A DNA stretch of 64,000 bases from an uncultured Blastocatellia bacterium (GCA_946480785.1 CAMLLD010000019.1:1-64000), one strand, 5' to 3'. Shown: positions 9,319 through 18,726, counted from the stretch's first letter. Program-made: numbers and translations. The notes: generated from the letters alone by a model not told the origin.

Positions 9319-9884
9319 TGCTGCTCGTCATCGACAACTACGATTCGTTTACTTACAACCTCGTGCAGTATCTCGGCGAACTGGGCGAGACGGTGGAAGT
9401 GCGGCGCAACGATCAGGTCACGGTCCAGCAGATCGAATCCGAACTGAAGCCGGAGCGCATCGTGATCTCACCTGGACCAGGCACGCCCGACACAGCGGGA
9501 GTCACGCTTAACGTAATCGAGCGCTTTGCGGGACGCGTGCCGTTGCTCGGTGTTTGTCTCGGGCATCAGGCGATCGGGCAGGCGTTTGGCGGACGCGTGA
9601 TTCGCGCGCCGGAGCTGATGCACGGCAAGTCGTCGGAAGTGATTCACGACGGCAAGACGATCTTTGCCGGGCTGACTGATAAGTTCCAGGCGGGTCGTTA
9701 TCACTCATTGATTGTAGAGAAAGAATCGCTGCCGAAGTCGCTGGAAATCTCGGCGCACACGGCTGACGACGTAATCATGGGCTTGCGTCATCGCGAGCTC
9801 AAAGTGGAAGGCGTTCAGTTTCATCCCGAATCGATCCTGACCGCGGACGGCAAACAACTACTCGCGAATTTTCTTAAACTGTAA
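9318..9884 (+). CDS. trpG: Anthranilate synthase component II (glutamine amidotransferase)
   Basis: This class I glutaminase supplies ammonia to TrpE. It starts [19 protein letters not shown], the hallmark of TrpG/PabA. The oxyanion/nucleophile loop is [17 protein letters not shown] and the His-Glu pair lies in [10 protein letters not shown]. The length of 188 residues is standard and there is no fusion to trpD. Because PabA is nearly identical in sequence and no separate pabA is visible, the protein could also serve folate synthesis; that is inference. Confidence 0.95.
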   Translation: MLLVIDNYDSFTYNLVQYLGELGETVEVRRNDQVTVQQIESELKPERIVISPGPGTPDTAGVTLNVIERFAGRVPLLGVCLGHQAIGQAFGGRVIRAPELMHGKSSEVIHDGKTIFAGLTDKFQAGRYHSLIVEKESLPKSLEISAHTADDVIMGLRHRELKVEGVQFHPESILTADGKQLLANFLKL

Positions 9885-9898
9885 GTCCTCACTATCGC

Positions 9899-10918
9899 AT
9901 GTCACATCGCTTGCCTGAATTCATTGCGCGGTTGGTTCGTCGCGAAGATCTGAGTCGCGACGGGGCGGAGCAACTGCTCGAGTCGTTGCTCGATGCGGAA
10001 GCAACCGACGCACAGATCGCGGCGGCGCTCGTGGCGCTGGCCGCGAAAGGCGAAACAGTTGAAGAGTTGACGGGCATGGCTGCGGGGCTGCGTTCGCGTG
10101 TGTCTCGTATCGAAGCCCGGCATTCGTGTTTCATCGACACGGCGGGCACGGGCTCGAGTCGCGCGAAGACTTTCAACATCTCGACCGCGGCGGCGTTCGT
10201 GATCGCGGGCGCGGGCTTGCCGGTCGCGAAGCATGGCAATCGCGCAGCAAGCAGCAAGTCGGGCAGTGCGGACCTGTTGACGGCTTTGGGTGTGAACGTC
10301 TCGGCGATTCCGTCGGTGTCGGAGAAGGCGCTCGACGAGATCGGCATGTGCTTCATGTTCGCGCCGCTGTATCACGGCGCGACCGCGCGCGTAGCTGGGA
10401 TTCGCCGCCAACTCGGAATTCACACGACTTTCAATCTGCTTGGGCCGTTGAGCAATCCCGCGGGCGCGCCGCGCCAGATCGTCGGCGTGTGGCGGCAGGA
10501 TCTCGCGGAGCGTTTGGCGCGAGTGTTGGTGGCGCTCGGCACGGAGCACGCATGGGTGGTCCATGGTGAAGACGGTTTGGACGAGATCACGCTGGCAGGC
10601 CGGACGCACGTGGCGGAAGCGCGTGAGGGCGAAGTGCGAACGTTTGAAATTACGCCCGAAGATTTTGGTTTCAACGTTGGTGTGTTGGACCACTTGCGCG
10701 GTGGAGACGCGGCAGCAAATGCGGTGATCGTGCGGGCGGTGTTGTCTGGTCAGCGTCGCGACGAAGCGCGTGCGCTCGTGATCATGAATGCGGCTGCGGC
10801 GTTGTTGCTCGGCGGCGTGGCAAATGATCTGCGTGATGGCGCGAAGCAGGCGGCGGAGGCGATCGATAGCGGCGCGGCGTTAAGCAAGCTGGAACGTTTG
10901 GTTGAGGCAACGAATTAG
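9899..10918 (+). CDS. trpD: Anthranilate phosphoribosyltransferase
   Basis: TrpD transfers phosphoribose from PRPP to anthranilate. The 339-residue protein has the helical N-terminal domain and the PRPP site. In this copy the usual GTGGD loop reads DTAGTGSSRAKTFNIST, and AKHGNRAASSKSGSADLLTALG follows. The FMFAPLYHGA and LGIHTTFNLLGPLSNPA segments bind anthranilate. GSS where most enzymes have GGD is a noticeable change in the PRPP/Mg loop, although the rest of the active site is conserved. It is 14 bases downstream of trpG and 6 bases upstream of trpC. Confidence 0.94.
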   Translation: MSHRLPEFIARLVRREDLSRDGAEQLLESLLDAEATDAQIAAALVALAAKGETVEELTGMAAGLRSRVSRIEARHSCFIDTAGTGSSRAKTFNISTAAAFVIAGAGLPVAKHGNRAASSKSGSADLLTALGVNVSAIPSVSEKALDEIGMCFMFAPLYHGATARVAGIRRQLGIHTTFNLLGPLSNPAGAPRQIVGVWRQDLAERLARVLVALGTEHAWVVHGEDGLDEITLAGRTHVAEAREGEVRTFEITPEDFGFNVGVLDHLRGGDAAANAVIVRAVLSGQRRDEARALVIMNAAAALLLGGVANDLRDGAKQAAEAIDSGAALSKLERLVEATN

Positions 10919-10924
10919 TCGGTT

Positions 10925-11710
10925 ATGAACATTCTGGAGCAGATCATTGCGAAGAAGCGCGCGCGCCTCGAAGAGTCAAAGCGGCGAGTTCCGACGGAGC
11001 AAGTGCTGCCACGAGCTTTCGAGGTGCGGCAGCAGTCGCGGCGCCATGCGTTCCGGGCCGCGTTCCAGCGTGACGGAATCAACATCATCGCGGAGTTCAA
11101 ACGTCGTTCGCCATCGAAAGGGATCATTCGTCCCGATGCTGACTTGCAATCGATCGTGCGCAGTTATGAAGCAGGCGGCGCGGTCGCGCTTTCCGTGTTG
11201 ACTGAAGAAGATTATTTCGACGGCTCGTTAGACGACTTGCGCGCAGCCACGAAAGCTGTTGCGCTGCCGGTTTTGCGCAAGGACTTTGTGTTTCATCAGT
11301 ACCAGATACATGAGGCAGCAGCGGCGGGTGCGGACGCGGTGCTTTTGATCGCCGCCGCCTTGGACGATGCGAAGCTCCTGGTGTTGCGACGGGTGGTGGA
11401 AGACGTGTTGGGGATGGACGCGCTGGTGGAGGTGCACAACGAGGAAGAGATGAAGCGGGCCGCGCAGTGCGGTGCGAAATTGATTGGGGTGAATAATCGA
11501 GACTTGCGGACGTTTGAAGTTTCGCTCGAGACGTCGTTGCGGTTGGCGCCGCTCGCGCCGCGCGAGGCGGTGTTGGTGAGTGAGAGTGGACTGAACAACG
11601 CATCCGATTTGCGACAGTTAAGGGAACAGGGATTTCACGGATTTTTGATTGGTGAGTCGTTGATGCGCGCTGCGGAGCCGGAACAGGCGCTGCGGGATTT
11701 AAGATCATGA
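10925..11710 (+). CDS. trpC: Indole-3-glycerol phosphate synthase
   Basis: This TIM-barrel enzyme decarboxylates and closes CdRP to indole-3-glycerol phosphate. It begins MNILEQIIAKKRARLEESK and has IIAEFKRRSPSKGII (catalytic Glu and Lys), LSVLTEEDYFDGSL, VLRKDFVFHQYQIHEA (catalytic Lys), LIGVNNRDLRTFEV and LVSESGL. The length of 261 residues is typical. It is a single-domain enzyme, with trpF encoded separately 13 bases downstream. Confidence 0.96.
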   Translation: MNILEQIIAKKRARLEESKRRVPTEQVLPRAFEVRQQSRRHAFRAAFQRDGINIIAEFKRRSPSKGIIRPDADLQSIVRSYEAGGAVALSVLTEEDYFDGSLDDLRAATKAVALPVLRKDFVFHQYQIHEAAAAGADAVLLIAAALDDAKLLVLRRVVEDVLGMDALVEVHNEEEMKRAAQCGAKLIGVNNRDLRTFEVSLETSLRLAPLAPREAVLVSESGLNNASDLRQLREQGFHGFLIGESLMRAAEPEQALRDLRS

Positions 11711-11723
11711 CCGTGGAAAGATC

Positions 11724-12362
11724 ATGACGCTGGTAAAGATTTGTGGCATTACGAACCTTGACGACGCGCTTGCGGCGGCCGACGCGGGCGCTGATCTTTT
11801 AGGCTTTAATTTTTGGTCGCGCAGCCCGCGCTACATTTCACCGGCAAACGCACGCGAGATAACCATTCAACTTCCGTCTTCGATCTTGAAAGTGGGCGTA
11901 TTTGTGAACGAGAAGCTCCAATCCCTCCTAACGATCGCTAGCGAAGCCAATCTAACTGCCGTACAGCTTCACGGCGACGAGTCTCCCGACTACTGCAGCC
12001 AGCTCAAACAGATGTTCGTTATCAAAGCCTTCGGCGCACAAGACGACCTGGACCTGAAAGCTTACGCGGTTGACGCGATCATGCTGGACACGAAAGACAA
12101 CCTCTTGCGCGGCGGCACGGGTCGAGTGTTCGACTGGTCCATCGCGCAACGCGCAAATAGTTCAAGTGCGAACAGTTCAATTCCAAAACTTTTCCTGGCC
12201 GGAGGTCTTTCACCGGAAAACGTCGCGGAAGCGATCGCGACGGTGAAGCCTTACGCTGTCGATGCGTGCAGCTCTTTGGAAGAAACGCCCGGAAAAAAGA
12301 ACCACGCGCGCATGCGCGCGTTCGTAAATGCGGTGCGCAGCGTCGCGCTTGACGCTGACTGA
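11724..12362 (+). CDS. trpF: Phosphoribosylanthranilate isomerase
   Basis: TrpF performs the Amadori rearrangement of PRA to CdRP. The N terminus TLVKICGITNLDDALAAADAGADLLGFNFW holds the catalytic Cys of KICG; QLHGDESPDYC and LFLAGGLSPENVAEAI (phosphate loop) follow, with the catalytic Asp in AIMLDTK. The 212-residue length is normal. It closes the first block of contiguous trp genes; a GGDEF gene separates it from trpB. Confidence 0.95.
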   Translation: MTLVKICGITNLDDALAAADAGADLLGFNFWSRSPRYISPANAREITIQLPSSILKVGVFVNEKLQSLLTIASEANLTAVQLHGDESPDYCSQLKQMFVIKAFGAQDDLDLKAYAVDAIMLDTKDNLLRGGTGRVFDWSIAQRANSSSANSSIPKLFLAGGLSPENVAEAIATVKPYAVDACSSLEETPGKKNHARMRAFVNAVRSVALDAD

Positions 12363-12462
12363 CAGTCGTGGAGTATCCTAAACATTGCCCCAAGATGTGA
12401 AAGCCCTGAAAGAACCTCCCTTGACCAGTTTGTTCGATGCATCGACCTCTACAGGTCTGACT

Positions 12463-13407
12463 ATGAGCGCGCGCGCTGAAAAACGAAATCTCGCTAAACC
12501 AAACGACCGTTCGCGCGGGCGCGTGCTGCTGATCGCCGACGACGATCAATCGCGCTTTGTCGAAGCTGTGACTGCCTGCGGCATCAACGTCGTCGGCGTT
12601 GCCAACGGCGCTGCCGCGCTCATCTCTTTGCAACGATCGCGCCCGCATCTCGTGGTGGCGAATCCGCTGGCGCGCAATTTACGAATCAGAGAACTCGCGC
12701 GCATGTTGGCCCAGTCTGACGAAGGCATTCCGCTCGTACTCGCGGGTCCGCAAAGATCCACCGTCGAGATGCGGCACGCCGCGATGCTCGAAGGCGCATT
12801 TGATTATTTCGAGTTGCCGCCGGAGTTTGAGCTGTTGCTCGAACGAACGCAGCAGTTGGTGGCGCTGCGGCAGAAGATCGATCGACTGCGTGCGGATGCG
12901 GACCTCGATTTCTTGACGGGTCTCGCGAACCGTCGTCGTTTTCGTGTCGCGCTCGCGCGTGAAGTGGAACGGTGGCGGCGTTATCGCGTGCCGTGTGCGT
13001 TGTTGATGCTCGACATCGATTACCTGAAGAAGATCAACGATCAGTTCGGCCATCCTGCGGGCGATGCCGTGATCCGGCAGATCGCGCAGACATTGAAGGA
13101 CGTTTCGCGCGACAACGACACGGCCGCGCGTCTCGGTGGCGAGGAGTTTGCGCTGCTGCTGGCGGGTGTTGATTTGCAACGCGCAGCCGCGGCGGCGGAA
13201 CGTTTGCGCACGGTGTTGAGTGGCAGACGCGTTGATGGTGTCGGCACGGTAACCGTGAGTATCGGTGTCGCGAGTTGTCCTGAGAACGCAACTTCGGAGC
13301 GGACGTTATACTCCGCCGGCGACAGCGCGCTTTACGTGTCGAAGAACTCCGGCCGCGATCGCGTCTCCGTCGCGCCGCCGCTACAGGAAAAATTACCGGG
13401 CGTTTAG
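12463..13407 (+). CDS. GGDEF diguanylate cyclase with degenerate receiver domain
   Basis: The C-terminal half (about residues 150-305) is a GGDEF domain with DFLTGLANRRRF, LMLDIDYLKKINDQFGH and the active-site motif RLGGEEFALLLA, so synthesis of c-di-GMP is likely. No clear RxxD inhibitory site precedes GGEEF. The N-terminal half looks like a receiver fold (GRVLLIADDDQSRF), but the strand that normally ends in the phosphorylated Asp reads HLVVANP, with Asn, so phosphorylation is doubtful. The start is uncertain: the ATG at 12463 is used here, while an in-frame TTG at 12385 behind GGAG would add 26 residues. It lies between trpF and trpB. Confidence 0.85.
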   Translation: MSARAEKRNLAKPNDRSRGRVLLIADDDQSRFVEAVTACGINVVGVANGAAALISLQRSRPHLVVANPLARNLRIRELARMLAQSDEGIPLVLAGPQRSTVEMRHAAMLEGAFDYFELPPEFELLLERTQQLVALRQKIDRLRADADLDFLTGLANRRRFRVALAREVERWRRYRVPCALLMLDIDYLKKINDQFGHPAGDAVIRQIAQTLKDVSRDNDTAARLGGEEFALLLAGVDLQRAAAAAERLRTVLSGRRVDGVGTVTVSIGVASCPENATSERTLYSAGDSALYVSKNSGRDRVSVAPPLQEKLPGV

Positions 13408-13416
13408 TTTTTAAAC

Positions 13417-14607
13417 ATGCAACCTGATTCACTTGGACATTGGGGCAAATACGGCGGGCGCTTCGTTCCCGAAACGCTGATGGCGCCGCTCGAGGAGTTG
13501 ACTGACGCGTACCTCGCGAGCCGCGACGACACATCGTTTCAGCAGGAGCTGCAGGAGCTGCTGCAAAATTTTGCGGGACGTCCGACGCCGCTCTTTCACG
13601 CCGCGCGGCTCACAGAGCACAGCGGCGGCGCGAAGATCTACCTCAAACGCGAAGATCTGCTGCACACCGGCGCGCACAAAATCAACAACACGGTGGGTCA
13701 GGTGCTGCTTGCGCGCCGCATGAACAAGCAACGCATCGTCGCTGAGACGGGCGCGGGCCAGCACGGCGTCGCCACCGCAACCGTGTGTGCGTTGTTTGGT
13801 CTCGACTGTGTGGTCTACATGGGCGCGGAAGACATGCGACGCCAGGCGTTGAATGTTTTTCGCATGCAGTTGCTCGGCGCGGAAGTGCGCGAAGTGAACG
13901 CCGGTTCGCGTACGCTGAAAGACGCGATCAACGAAGCGTTGCGCGATTGGGTGACCAACGTTGCCGACACCTATTACCTCCTCGGCAGCGCGCTTGGACC
14001 ACATCCGTATCCCCTCATGGTGCGCGATTTTCAAAGCGTCATCGGCCGCGAAGCGCGCGCACAGATCCTGGAACAGGAAGGCCGGCTGCCTGATGTGCTC
14101 GTCGCCTGCGTCGGTGGTGGCTCGAACTCGATCGGCTTGTTTCATCCGTTCCTGAACGACGAGAACGTGCGGATGATCGGTGTCGAAGCGGGCGGCAGCG
14201 GCGACGAGTTGGGCCAACACGCAGCGCGCTTCAACGCTGCGGGCGGCGGCCGTCCCGGTGTGTTGCAGGGCACGATGAGTTACGTGTTGCAGGACGCGAA
14301 CGGCCAAGTCGCGGAGACGCATTCAGTCTCGGCCGGACTTGATTATCCGTCGATTGGACCGGAGCACGCGTTTCTGCACGACTCGGGGCGCGTTGAGTAT
14401 GGTTCGGTCAGCGATGCGGAAGCGTTGTCGGCGTTTCAACTGCTCTCGCAACTCGAAGGGATCATTCCGGCGCTGGAATCGTCGCACGCGGTGGCCCACG
14501 CGATCAAAGTCGCGCGCGAGCTGCGGCCTGACGACCTCATGATCGTGAACCTTTCCGGACGCGGCGATAAGGACATAAATTCCGTGCGCGAACAGTTGGA
14601 GTCGTAA
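13417..14607 (+). CDS. trpB: Tryptophan synthase beta subunit
   Basis: TrpB condenses indole with serine using PLP. The 396-residue protein has GRFVPETLM at the N terminus, the PLP lysine in [31 protein letters not shown] with the catalytic Glu, the phosphate loop [10 protein letters not shown], and the C-terminal [13 protein letters not shown] and ETGAGQHG are typical of the TrpB1 form that pairs with TrpA. It is 4 bases upstream of trpA. Confidence 0.97.
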   Translation: MQPDSLGHWGKYGGRFVPETLMAPLEELTDAYLASRDDTSFQQELQELLQNFAGRPTPLFHAARLTEHSGGAKIYLKREDLLHTGAHKINNTVGQVLLARRMNKQRIVAETGAGQHGVATATVCALFGLDCVVYMGAEDMRRQALNVFRMQLLGAEVREVNAGSRTLKDAINEALRDWVTNVADTYYLLGSALGPHPYPLMVRDFQSVIGREARAQILEQEGRLPDVLVACVGGGSNSIGLFHPFLNDENVRMIGVEAGGSGDELGQHAARFNAAGGGRPGVLQGTMSYVLQDANGQVAETHSVSAGLDYPSIGPEHAFLHDSGRVEYGSVSDAEALSAFQLLSQLEGIIPALESSHAVAHAIKVARELRPDDLMIVNLSGRGDKDINSVREQLES

Positions 14608-14611
14608 ACGT

Positions 14612-15400
14612 TTGGGACGCATCGAAGAGGCTTTCAACGATTTAGAGCGGCGGGGCGCGAAGGGCTTTATTCCGTTCATCACAGCGGGCGATCCCGATCT
14701 CACTACTACGGGCGAACTGCTCGTTCAACTCTCAGAAGCGGGCGCGACGGTGATCGAGCTCGGCGTGCCGTTTAGCGATCCGATGGCTGACGGCCCGGTG
14801 ATCCAGCGGGCGTCGGAACGCGCTCTCAAAAACAACGTCAGTCTGCAACAGGTGCTCGATCTCGTCAGAGAAACTCATAAAAATATCCAAACCCCGATCA
14901 TTCTCTTCACTTACTTCAATCCACTGCTTCAATTTGGGCTCGCGCGCGTCGCCGAGGAAGCTCAGGCGGCGGGAATTGATGGTGTGTTGGTGACAGATCT
15001 GAGTCCCGAAGAAGCGGGCGATTTTGAAAGTGAGTTGCGCGCGCACGACCTCGACATGATTTTTCTGGTCGCGCCCACCTCGACCGACGCACGTTTGAAA
15101 CTCGTGGCCCAACATGCGCGCGGCTTCATCTACGCCGTGTCGCGCGCCGGCGTCACAGGCGCGCGCGCGAGCGTCAGCGCGGAAGCAGAAAAGCTCGTCA
15201 ATCGCATGCGCAAGTTTTCCCCATTGCCGATCGCGGTCGGCTTTGGTATTTCGACCGCAGAACAGGTTAAGGACGTGCAGCGTTACGCCGATGCTGTGGT
15301 AATTGGATCGGCCATTGTGTCTGAAATAGAGCGACTGCAAGGAGTGACCCCGGACTTGGCCAAACGAATCGGCCAGTTCGTAAAACAACTCAGTGATTGA
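14612..15400 (+). CDS. trpA: Tryptophan synthase alpha subunit
   Basis: TrpA cleaves indole-3-glycerol phosphate and passes indole to TrpB. The start is a TTG (GRIEEAFNDLE follows). GAKGFIPFITAGDPDL, VIELGVPFSDPMADGPVIQRASERAL (catalytic Glu and Asp) and YAVSRAGVTGAR are the family signatures, and VGFGISTAEQV binds phosphate. The length of 262 residues is standard. The last 8 bases overlap the next small gene. Confidence 0.96.
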   Translation: MGRIEEAFNDLERRGAKGFIPFITAGDPDLTTTGELLVQLSEAGATVIELGVPFSDPMADGPVIQRASERALKNNVSLQQVLDLVRETHKNIQTPIILFTYFNPLLQFGLARVAEEAQAAGIDGVLVTDLSPEEAGDFESELRAHDLDMIFLVAPTSTDARLKLVAQHARGFIYAVSRAGVTGARASVSAEAEKLVNRMRKFSPLPIAVGFGISTAEQVKDVQRYADAVVIGSAIVSEIERLQGVTPDLAKRIGQFVKQLSD

Positions 15401-15713
15401 ACACGGCACACCAGTTCTCATCGTCTTGCACACTCCGCGCGAGAAATATTGGGGCATACTCGACGAAATCAGCGCTGCTGGAGTATTCTTGCGCGGACTC
15501 GACTTGAACGCGTTTGACGAATGGATTCGCGCGGTGATTCACGACGAGCCATTCATCGGTTTAGGCGCGCTGTTCTTTCCGCTGTGGCGCGTCGAACGCG
15601 TAGCGAAAGACGAATCAGTTGGTGGTGTGATGTCGTTGCGCGAGCAAGCCGAGCAACGGACGGGTTTGACTCTTGATGAATTGCTCAGAGCTGATGATGG
15701 TCCATTGGCGTGA
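15393..15713 (+). CDS. Small protein of unknown function, coupled to trpA
   Basis: This is a 106-residue soluble protein with a GTG start inside the end of trpA. I do not recognise a family with confidence. The first ~65 residues (TPVLIVLHTPREKYWGILDEISAAGVFLRGLDLNAF) alternate short hydrophobic strands with turns and would fit a small beta-barrel of Sm-like or PilZ-like type; that is only a fold guess. The C-terminal 40 residues look helical and acidic. There are no Cys, no signal peptide and no membrane segment. The overlap with trpA indicates co-translation and supports a real gene. Confidence 0.7.
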   Translation: MIEHGTPVLIVLHTPREKYWGILDEISAAGVFLRGLDLNAFDEWIRAVIHDEPFIGLGALFFPLWRVERVAKDESVGGVMSLREQAEQRTGLTLDELLRADDGPLA

Positions 15714-15839
15714 GGGTCTCGAACTTGTCTTTTGAGCGCGCGTCCTCACGAGTTAACGTCGCGGAGAGGGCTGCGGCGGCGCGCGGTAAGTCGTATTTCC
15801 GAAACCTCACCCTCTGGAAAAAGTTACTGTTGCAAGCGT

Positions 15840-15877
15840 GAAACACTGTTCCATTCTCGCTTTTGTTGTGCTATGCT
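15840..15877 (+). promoter_or_regulatory. Candidate recA promoter with LexA-like box
   Basis: GAAACACTGTTC at 15840-15851 differs by one base from the GAAC-N4-GTTC core of the LexA box known from Gram-positive and several other phyla. A possible extended -10 (TG-C-TATGCT) follows, with the hexamer at 15872-15877, about 65 bases before recA. The -35 is poor, as often seen at regulated promoters. Damage-dependent control of recA is expected biologically; the match itself is suggestive only. Confidence 0.4.
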
Positions 15878-15940
15878 TGCCGCTCACACCGGCGAGCTTT
15901 TGGCCGACACAATCTGCGAGAAGAGGAGCGGAAGAAAGAG

Positions 15941-17011
15941 ATGTATGCCATGGCTGATGACCGGATGACTGGAGATCGCGGCAGGGCAGTGGAAGCCGCG
16001 TTGGCGAATATTGAAAAGAAGTTTGGCAAGGGCTCGATCATGCGCCTCGGCGAGCGCGACGTTTCCGACATCCCTGCTATCTCAACTACCTCACTCAGTC
16101 TCGACGCGGCGATTGGCGTGGGCGGCGTGCCGCGCGGCCGTATCGTCGAGATCTACGGGCCGGAGAGTTCGGGCAAAACCACGCTCGCGCTGCACATTGT
16201 GGCCGAAGCGCAGAAAGCCGGTGGTGTCGCGGCTTACATTGACGCCGAACACGCGATGGATGCCGACTATGCCGGAAAACTCGGCGTCGACATCGACCAG
16301 CTACTCATTTCGCAACCCGACTCAGGCGAGCAGGCGCTCGAGATCGCGGAGGCGCTCGTTAGATCGAACGGCGTCGACGTGATCGTGGTCGATTCGGTGG
16401 CGGCGCTCGTGCCGCGCGCCGAGCTTGACGGTGAAATGGGCGACTCGTTGCCCGGTTTGCAGGCGCGCTTGATGTCGCAGGCGCTGCGCAAGCTCACGGC
16501 GATCGTTGCGCAGTCCAATACCTGTTTCATTTTCATCAACCAGATTCGCGAGAAGATCGGTGTGATGTTTGGTAACCCAGAGACGACGACCGGCGGCCGC
16601 GCGTTGAAGTTTTACTCGTCGCTGCGGCTCGACATTCGTCGCATCGGTGCGATCAAGGACGGCGATCGCGTGGTCGGCAATCGCACGAAAGTGAAAGTGG
16701 CGAAGAACAAGGTGGCGCCGCCGTTTCGCGAGTGTGAGTTTGATATCATGTACGGTGAGGGTATTTCGCGTGAAGGCGACTTGCTCGATCTCGCCGTGAC
16801 CAATCGCGCGGTCGAGAAGAGTGGCGCCTGGTTTTCCTTCAAGGGCGAACGGCTTGGTCAGGGTCGTGAGAACGCGAAAACGGCCTTGCGAGAAAATCCG
16901 GACGTGTTGAAGCGAATCGAAAAAGAAGTGAAAGTGAAGCTCGGAATTCCAGTTCGCGAAGAGGCTGAGCCTGCGAATACGAAAGCCGCCTCGGCCGCGG
17001 ACAAGAAGTAA
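15941..17011 (+). CDS. recA: RecA recombinase
   Basis: RecA forms the ATP-dependent strand-exchange filament and activates LexA self-cleavage. The protein has the Walker [14 protein letters not shown], the following [10 protein letters not shown] segment, Walker [11 protein letters not shown], loop L1 around [42 protein letters not shown] (L2) and [13 protein letters not shown]. The ATG at 15941 lies 12 bases after a GAGGAG; an alternative ATG at 15950 would remove three residues. The 356-residue length is normal, with a charged variable C-terminal tail. A strong terminator follows directly. Confidence 0.97.
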   Translation: MYAMADDRMTGDRGRAVEAALANIEKKFGKGSIMRLGERDVSDIPAISTTSLSLDAAIGVGGVPRGRIVEIYGPESSGKTTLALHIVAEAQKAGGVAAYIDAEHAMDADYAGKLGVDIDQLLISQPDSGEQALEIAEALVRSNGVDVIVVDSVAALVPRAELDGEMGDSLPGLQARLMSQALRKLTAIVAQSNTCFIFINQIREKIGVMFGNPETTTGGRALKFYSSLRLDIRRIGAIKDGDRVVGNRTKVKVAKNKVAPPFRECEFDIMYGEGISREGDLLDLAVTNRAVEKSGAWFSFKGERLGQGRENAKTALRENPDVLKRIEKEVKVKLGIPVREEAEPANTKAASAADKK

Positions 17012-17030
17012 GTTTGGCCTAAACAATTGA

Positions 17031-17078
17031 GCGCTCGGCGAGGATGATTTATGCTCGCCGAGCGTTCTCTTGTGTTTG
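17031..17078 (+). terminator. Rho-independent terminator of recA
   Basis: CGCTCGGCGAG (17032-17042) pairs perfectly with CTCGCCGAGCG (17054-17064) around an 11-base loop, and a T-rich stretch (TTCTCTTGTGTTTGTTT) follows. It starts 19 bases after the recA stop. The hairpin also covers the upstream ATG of the next open frame, so that ATG is unlikely to be its real start. Confidence 0.85.
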
Positions 17079-17086
17079 TTTGGTCT

Positions 17087-18415
17087 ATGTCTTCGATCCT
17101 CATTAAAAACGGCACGCTCGTCACCATGGATGCGTCGCACCGCATCATTCGTGGTGACCTTCTGATCGCGCATGGGCGTATCGCGGCGCTGGGGAATACG
17201 GACCAGATCGCTGATGTGGTTATCGATGCGAGTGGTTGTGCTGTCATTCCCGGTTTTGTACAGACGCATATTCACCTTTGCCAGACTCTCTTTCGCGGCG
17301 CGGCTGATGATCTCGCGCTGATCGACTGGTTGAAGAAACGTGTGTGGCCCATGGAAGCGGCGCACTCGGCTGCGTCGATCGCCGCTTCGGCGCGGCTCGG
17401 AATTGCGGAGCTCATCAAAGGCGGCACGACGTGCGCGTTGACAATGGAGACCGTGAATCACACGGGCGAGGTCTTCAAAGTCGTCGAAGAGACTGGTTTT
17501 CGCGCCACTGTCGGGAAGTGCATGATGGATAAAGGCGACGAAGTGCCGGCGACGTTGCAGGAGCAGACGTCTGCGTCGATCGACGCTTCGCTGGCGCTGC
17601 TCGAAGAGTGGCACGGGCGCGCCGATGGTCGCATTCGTTATTGTTTCGCGCCGCGGTTTGCGGTTAGTTGCACGCGCGAGCTACTCGCGAAGGTCGCGGA
17701 ACTCGCACGCGCGCGCGGCGTGATGATTCACACCCATGCGTCGGAGAATCGGACTGAGTGTGCGTTGGTGGAAGCCGAGACGGGGTTGCGGAATATCGCT
17801 TATCTCGATAGCGTCGGCGTCTCGGGCCGGCACGTTGCGTTGGCCCACTGCGTTCATCTGAGTAACGACGAGATTCGCATTCTGAAGACGACTGGTACGA
17901 ATGTGGTCCACTGTCCGTCGTCGAATTTGAAGCTCGGGTCGGGTATCGCGCCGGTGGTGCAACTGTTGGACGACGGCGTGTCGGTTTCGCTCGGTGCGGA
18001 CGGAGCGGCGTGCAACAACCGGCTCGACATGTTTACGGAGATGCGGACCGCGGCGTTGTTGCAGAAGGCGCTGCACGGGCCGGAAGTTTTGGCGGCGAGC
18101 CGTGTGTTGCGCATGGCGACGATTGATGGTGCGCGGGCGCTGGGTCTTGAGTCTGAGATCGGAAGCGTTGAGGTCGGGAAGCATGCCGATGTCGCGGTGG
18201 TTGAGCTGAATCGGTTGCATACATCGCCAGAGGCTGATGTAGTGTCGTCGCTGGTTTATGCGGCGGAAGCGTCGGACGTGCGCAGTGTCGTGATCGATGG
18301 GCGGCTTGTGATGCAGGATCGGGAGCTTCTGACGGTTGATGAAAGTGATGTCGTAGCCGAGGCCAACACGCAGGCGGAAACGCTCATGCTTCAGGCCGGT
18401 CTGGCCAGGGATTAA
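17087..18415 (+). CDS. Amidohydrolase, probable MTA/SAH (or related aminopurine) deaminase
   Basis: This is a metal-dependent hydrolase of the TrzA/AtzA/MtaD type. [16 protein letters not shown] carries the first two metal His, IHTHASE the third, ALAHCVHL the catalytic region, and [11 protein letters not shown] the metal Asp. The start at 17087 gives [15 protein letters not shown], the usual beta-sandwich beginning; the ATG at 17051 lies inside the recA terminator hairpin. Related enzymes deaminate 5'-methylthioadenosine, S-adenosylhomocysteine, guanine or s-triazines; the SAH/MTA assignment is inference from overall similarity. Length is 442 residues. It appears monocistronic. Confidence 0.85.
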   Translation: MSSILIKNGTLVTMDASHRIIRGDLLIAHGRIAALGNTDQIADVVIDASGCAVIPGFVQTHIHLCQTLFRGAADDLALIDWLKKRVWPMEAAHSAASIAASARLGIAELIKGGTTCALTMETVNHTGEVFKVVEETGFRATVGKCMMDKGDEVPATLQEQTSASIDASLALLEEWHGRADGRIRYCFAPRFAVSCTRELLAKVAELARARGVMIHTHASENRTECALVEAETGLRNIAYLDSVGVSGRHVALAHCVHLSNDEIRILKTTGTNVVHCPSSNLKLGSGIAPVVQLLDDGVSVSLGADGAACNNRLDMFTEMRTAALLQKALHGPEVLAASRVLRMATIDGARALGLESEIGSVEVGKHADVAVVELNRLHTSPEADVVSSLVYAAEASDVRSVVIDGRLVMQDRELLTVDESDVVAEANTQAETLMLQAGLARD

Positions 18416-18440
18416 CGCTAATTTCGTTTAAAAATGGCTG

Positions 18441-18493
18441 TGCCAGCTCGAAGGTAGCGACTGCGGGGGGCGCGATCGGCGGCCGAGCTGGCA
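18441..18493. repeat. REP-like inverted repeat
   Basis: The arms TGCCAGCTCG (18441-18450) and CGAGCTGGCA (18484-18493) are perfect complements around a 33-base GC-rich centre with GGGGGGCGCG. There is no T tract on either side, so it is not a standard terminator, but it lies just after the amidohydrolase stop and might stabilise that mRNA. The element shares the string GAAGGTAGC with the palindrome cluster at 6231-6330. Confidence 0.6.
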
Positions 18494-18688
18494 CTGGCGG
18501 GCACTATCAATTTTGAATTGGATGGCGTCTTTAATGACTTAGCTGACGTTTGGGCGTCAACCCCACCCGCAACGTCCCGAATTATACACCCCGATAGGAT
18601 TCAGTCAACGACTTTTTGTGACGAATCCGACAAAAACCTCGAAGCAGAATTGTAACGACTTCTAGCGACACCATCCGATTGCTTCATT

Positions 18689-18726
18689 ATGAGACTCATC
18701 TACTGAACATGAGACTCATTTACTGA
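18689..18726. promoter_or_regulatory. Tandem palindromic sites upstream of the tRNA-Phe promoter
   Basis: ATGAGACTCAT occurs twice, at 18689-18699 and 18709-18719. Each copy is a perfect 5+1+5 palindrome, each is followed by a pyrimidine and TACTGA, and the copies are spaced 20 bases apart, about two helical turns. They end 17 bases before a consensus -35. The arrangement suggests two operator or activator half-complexes on the same DNA face. The binding protein is unknown. Confidence 0.5.
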
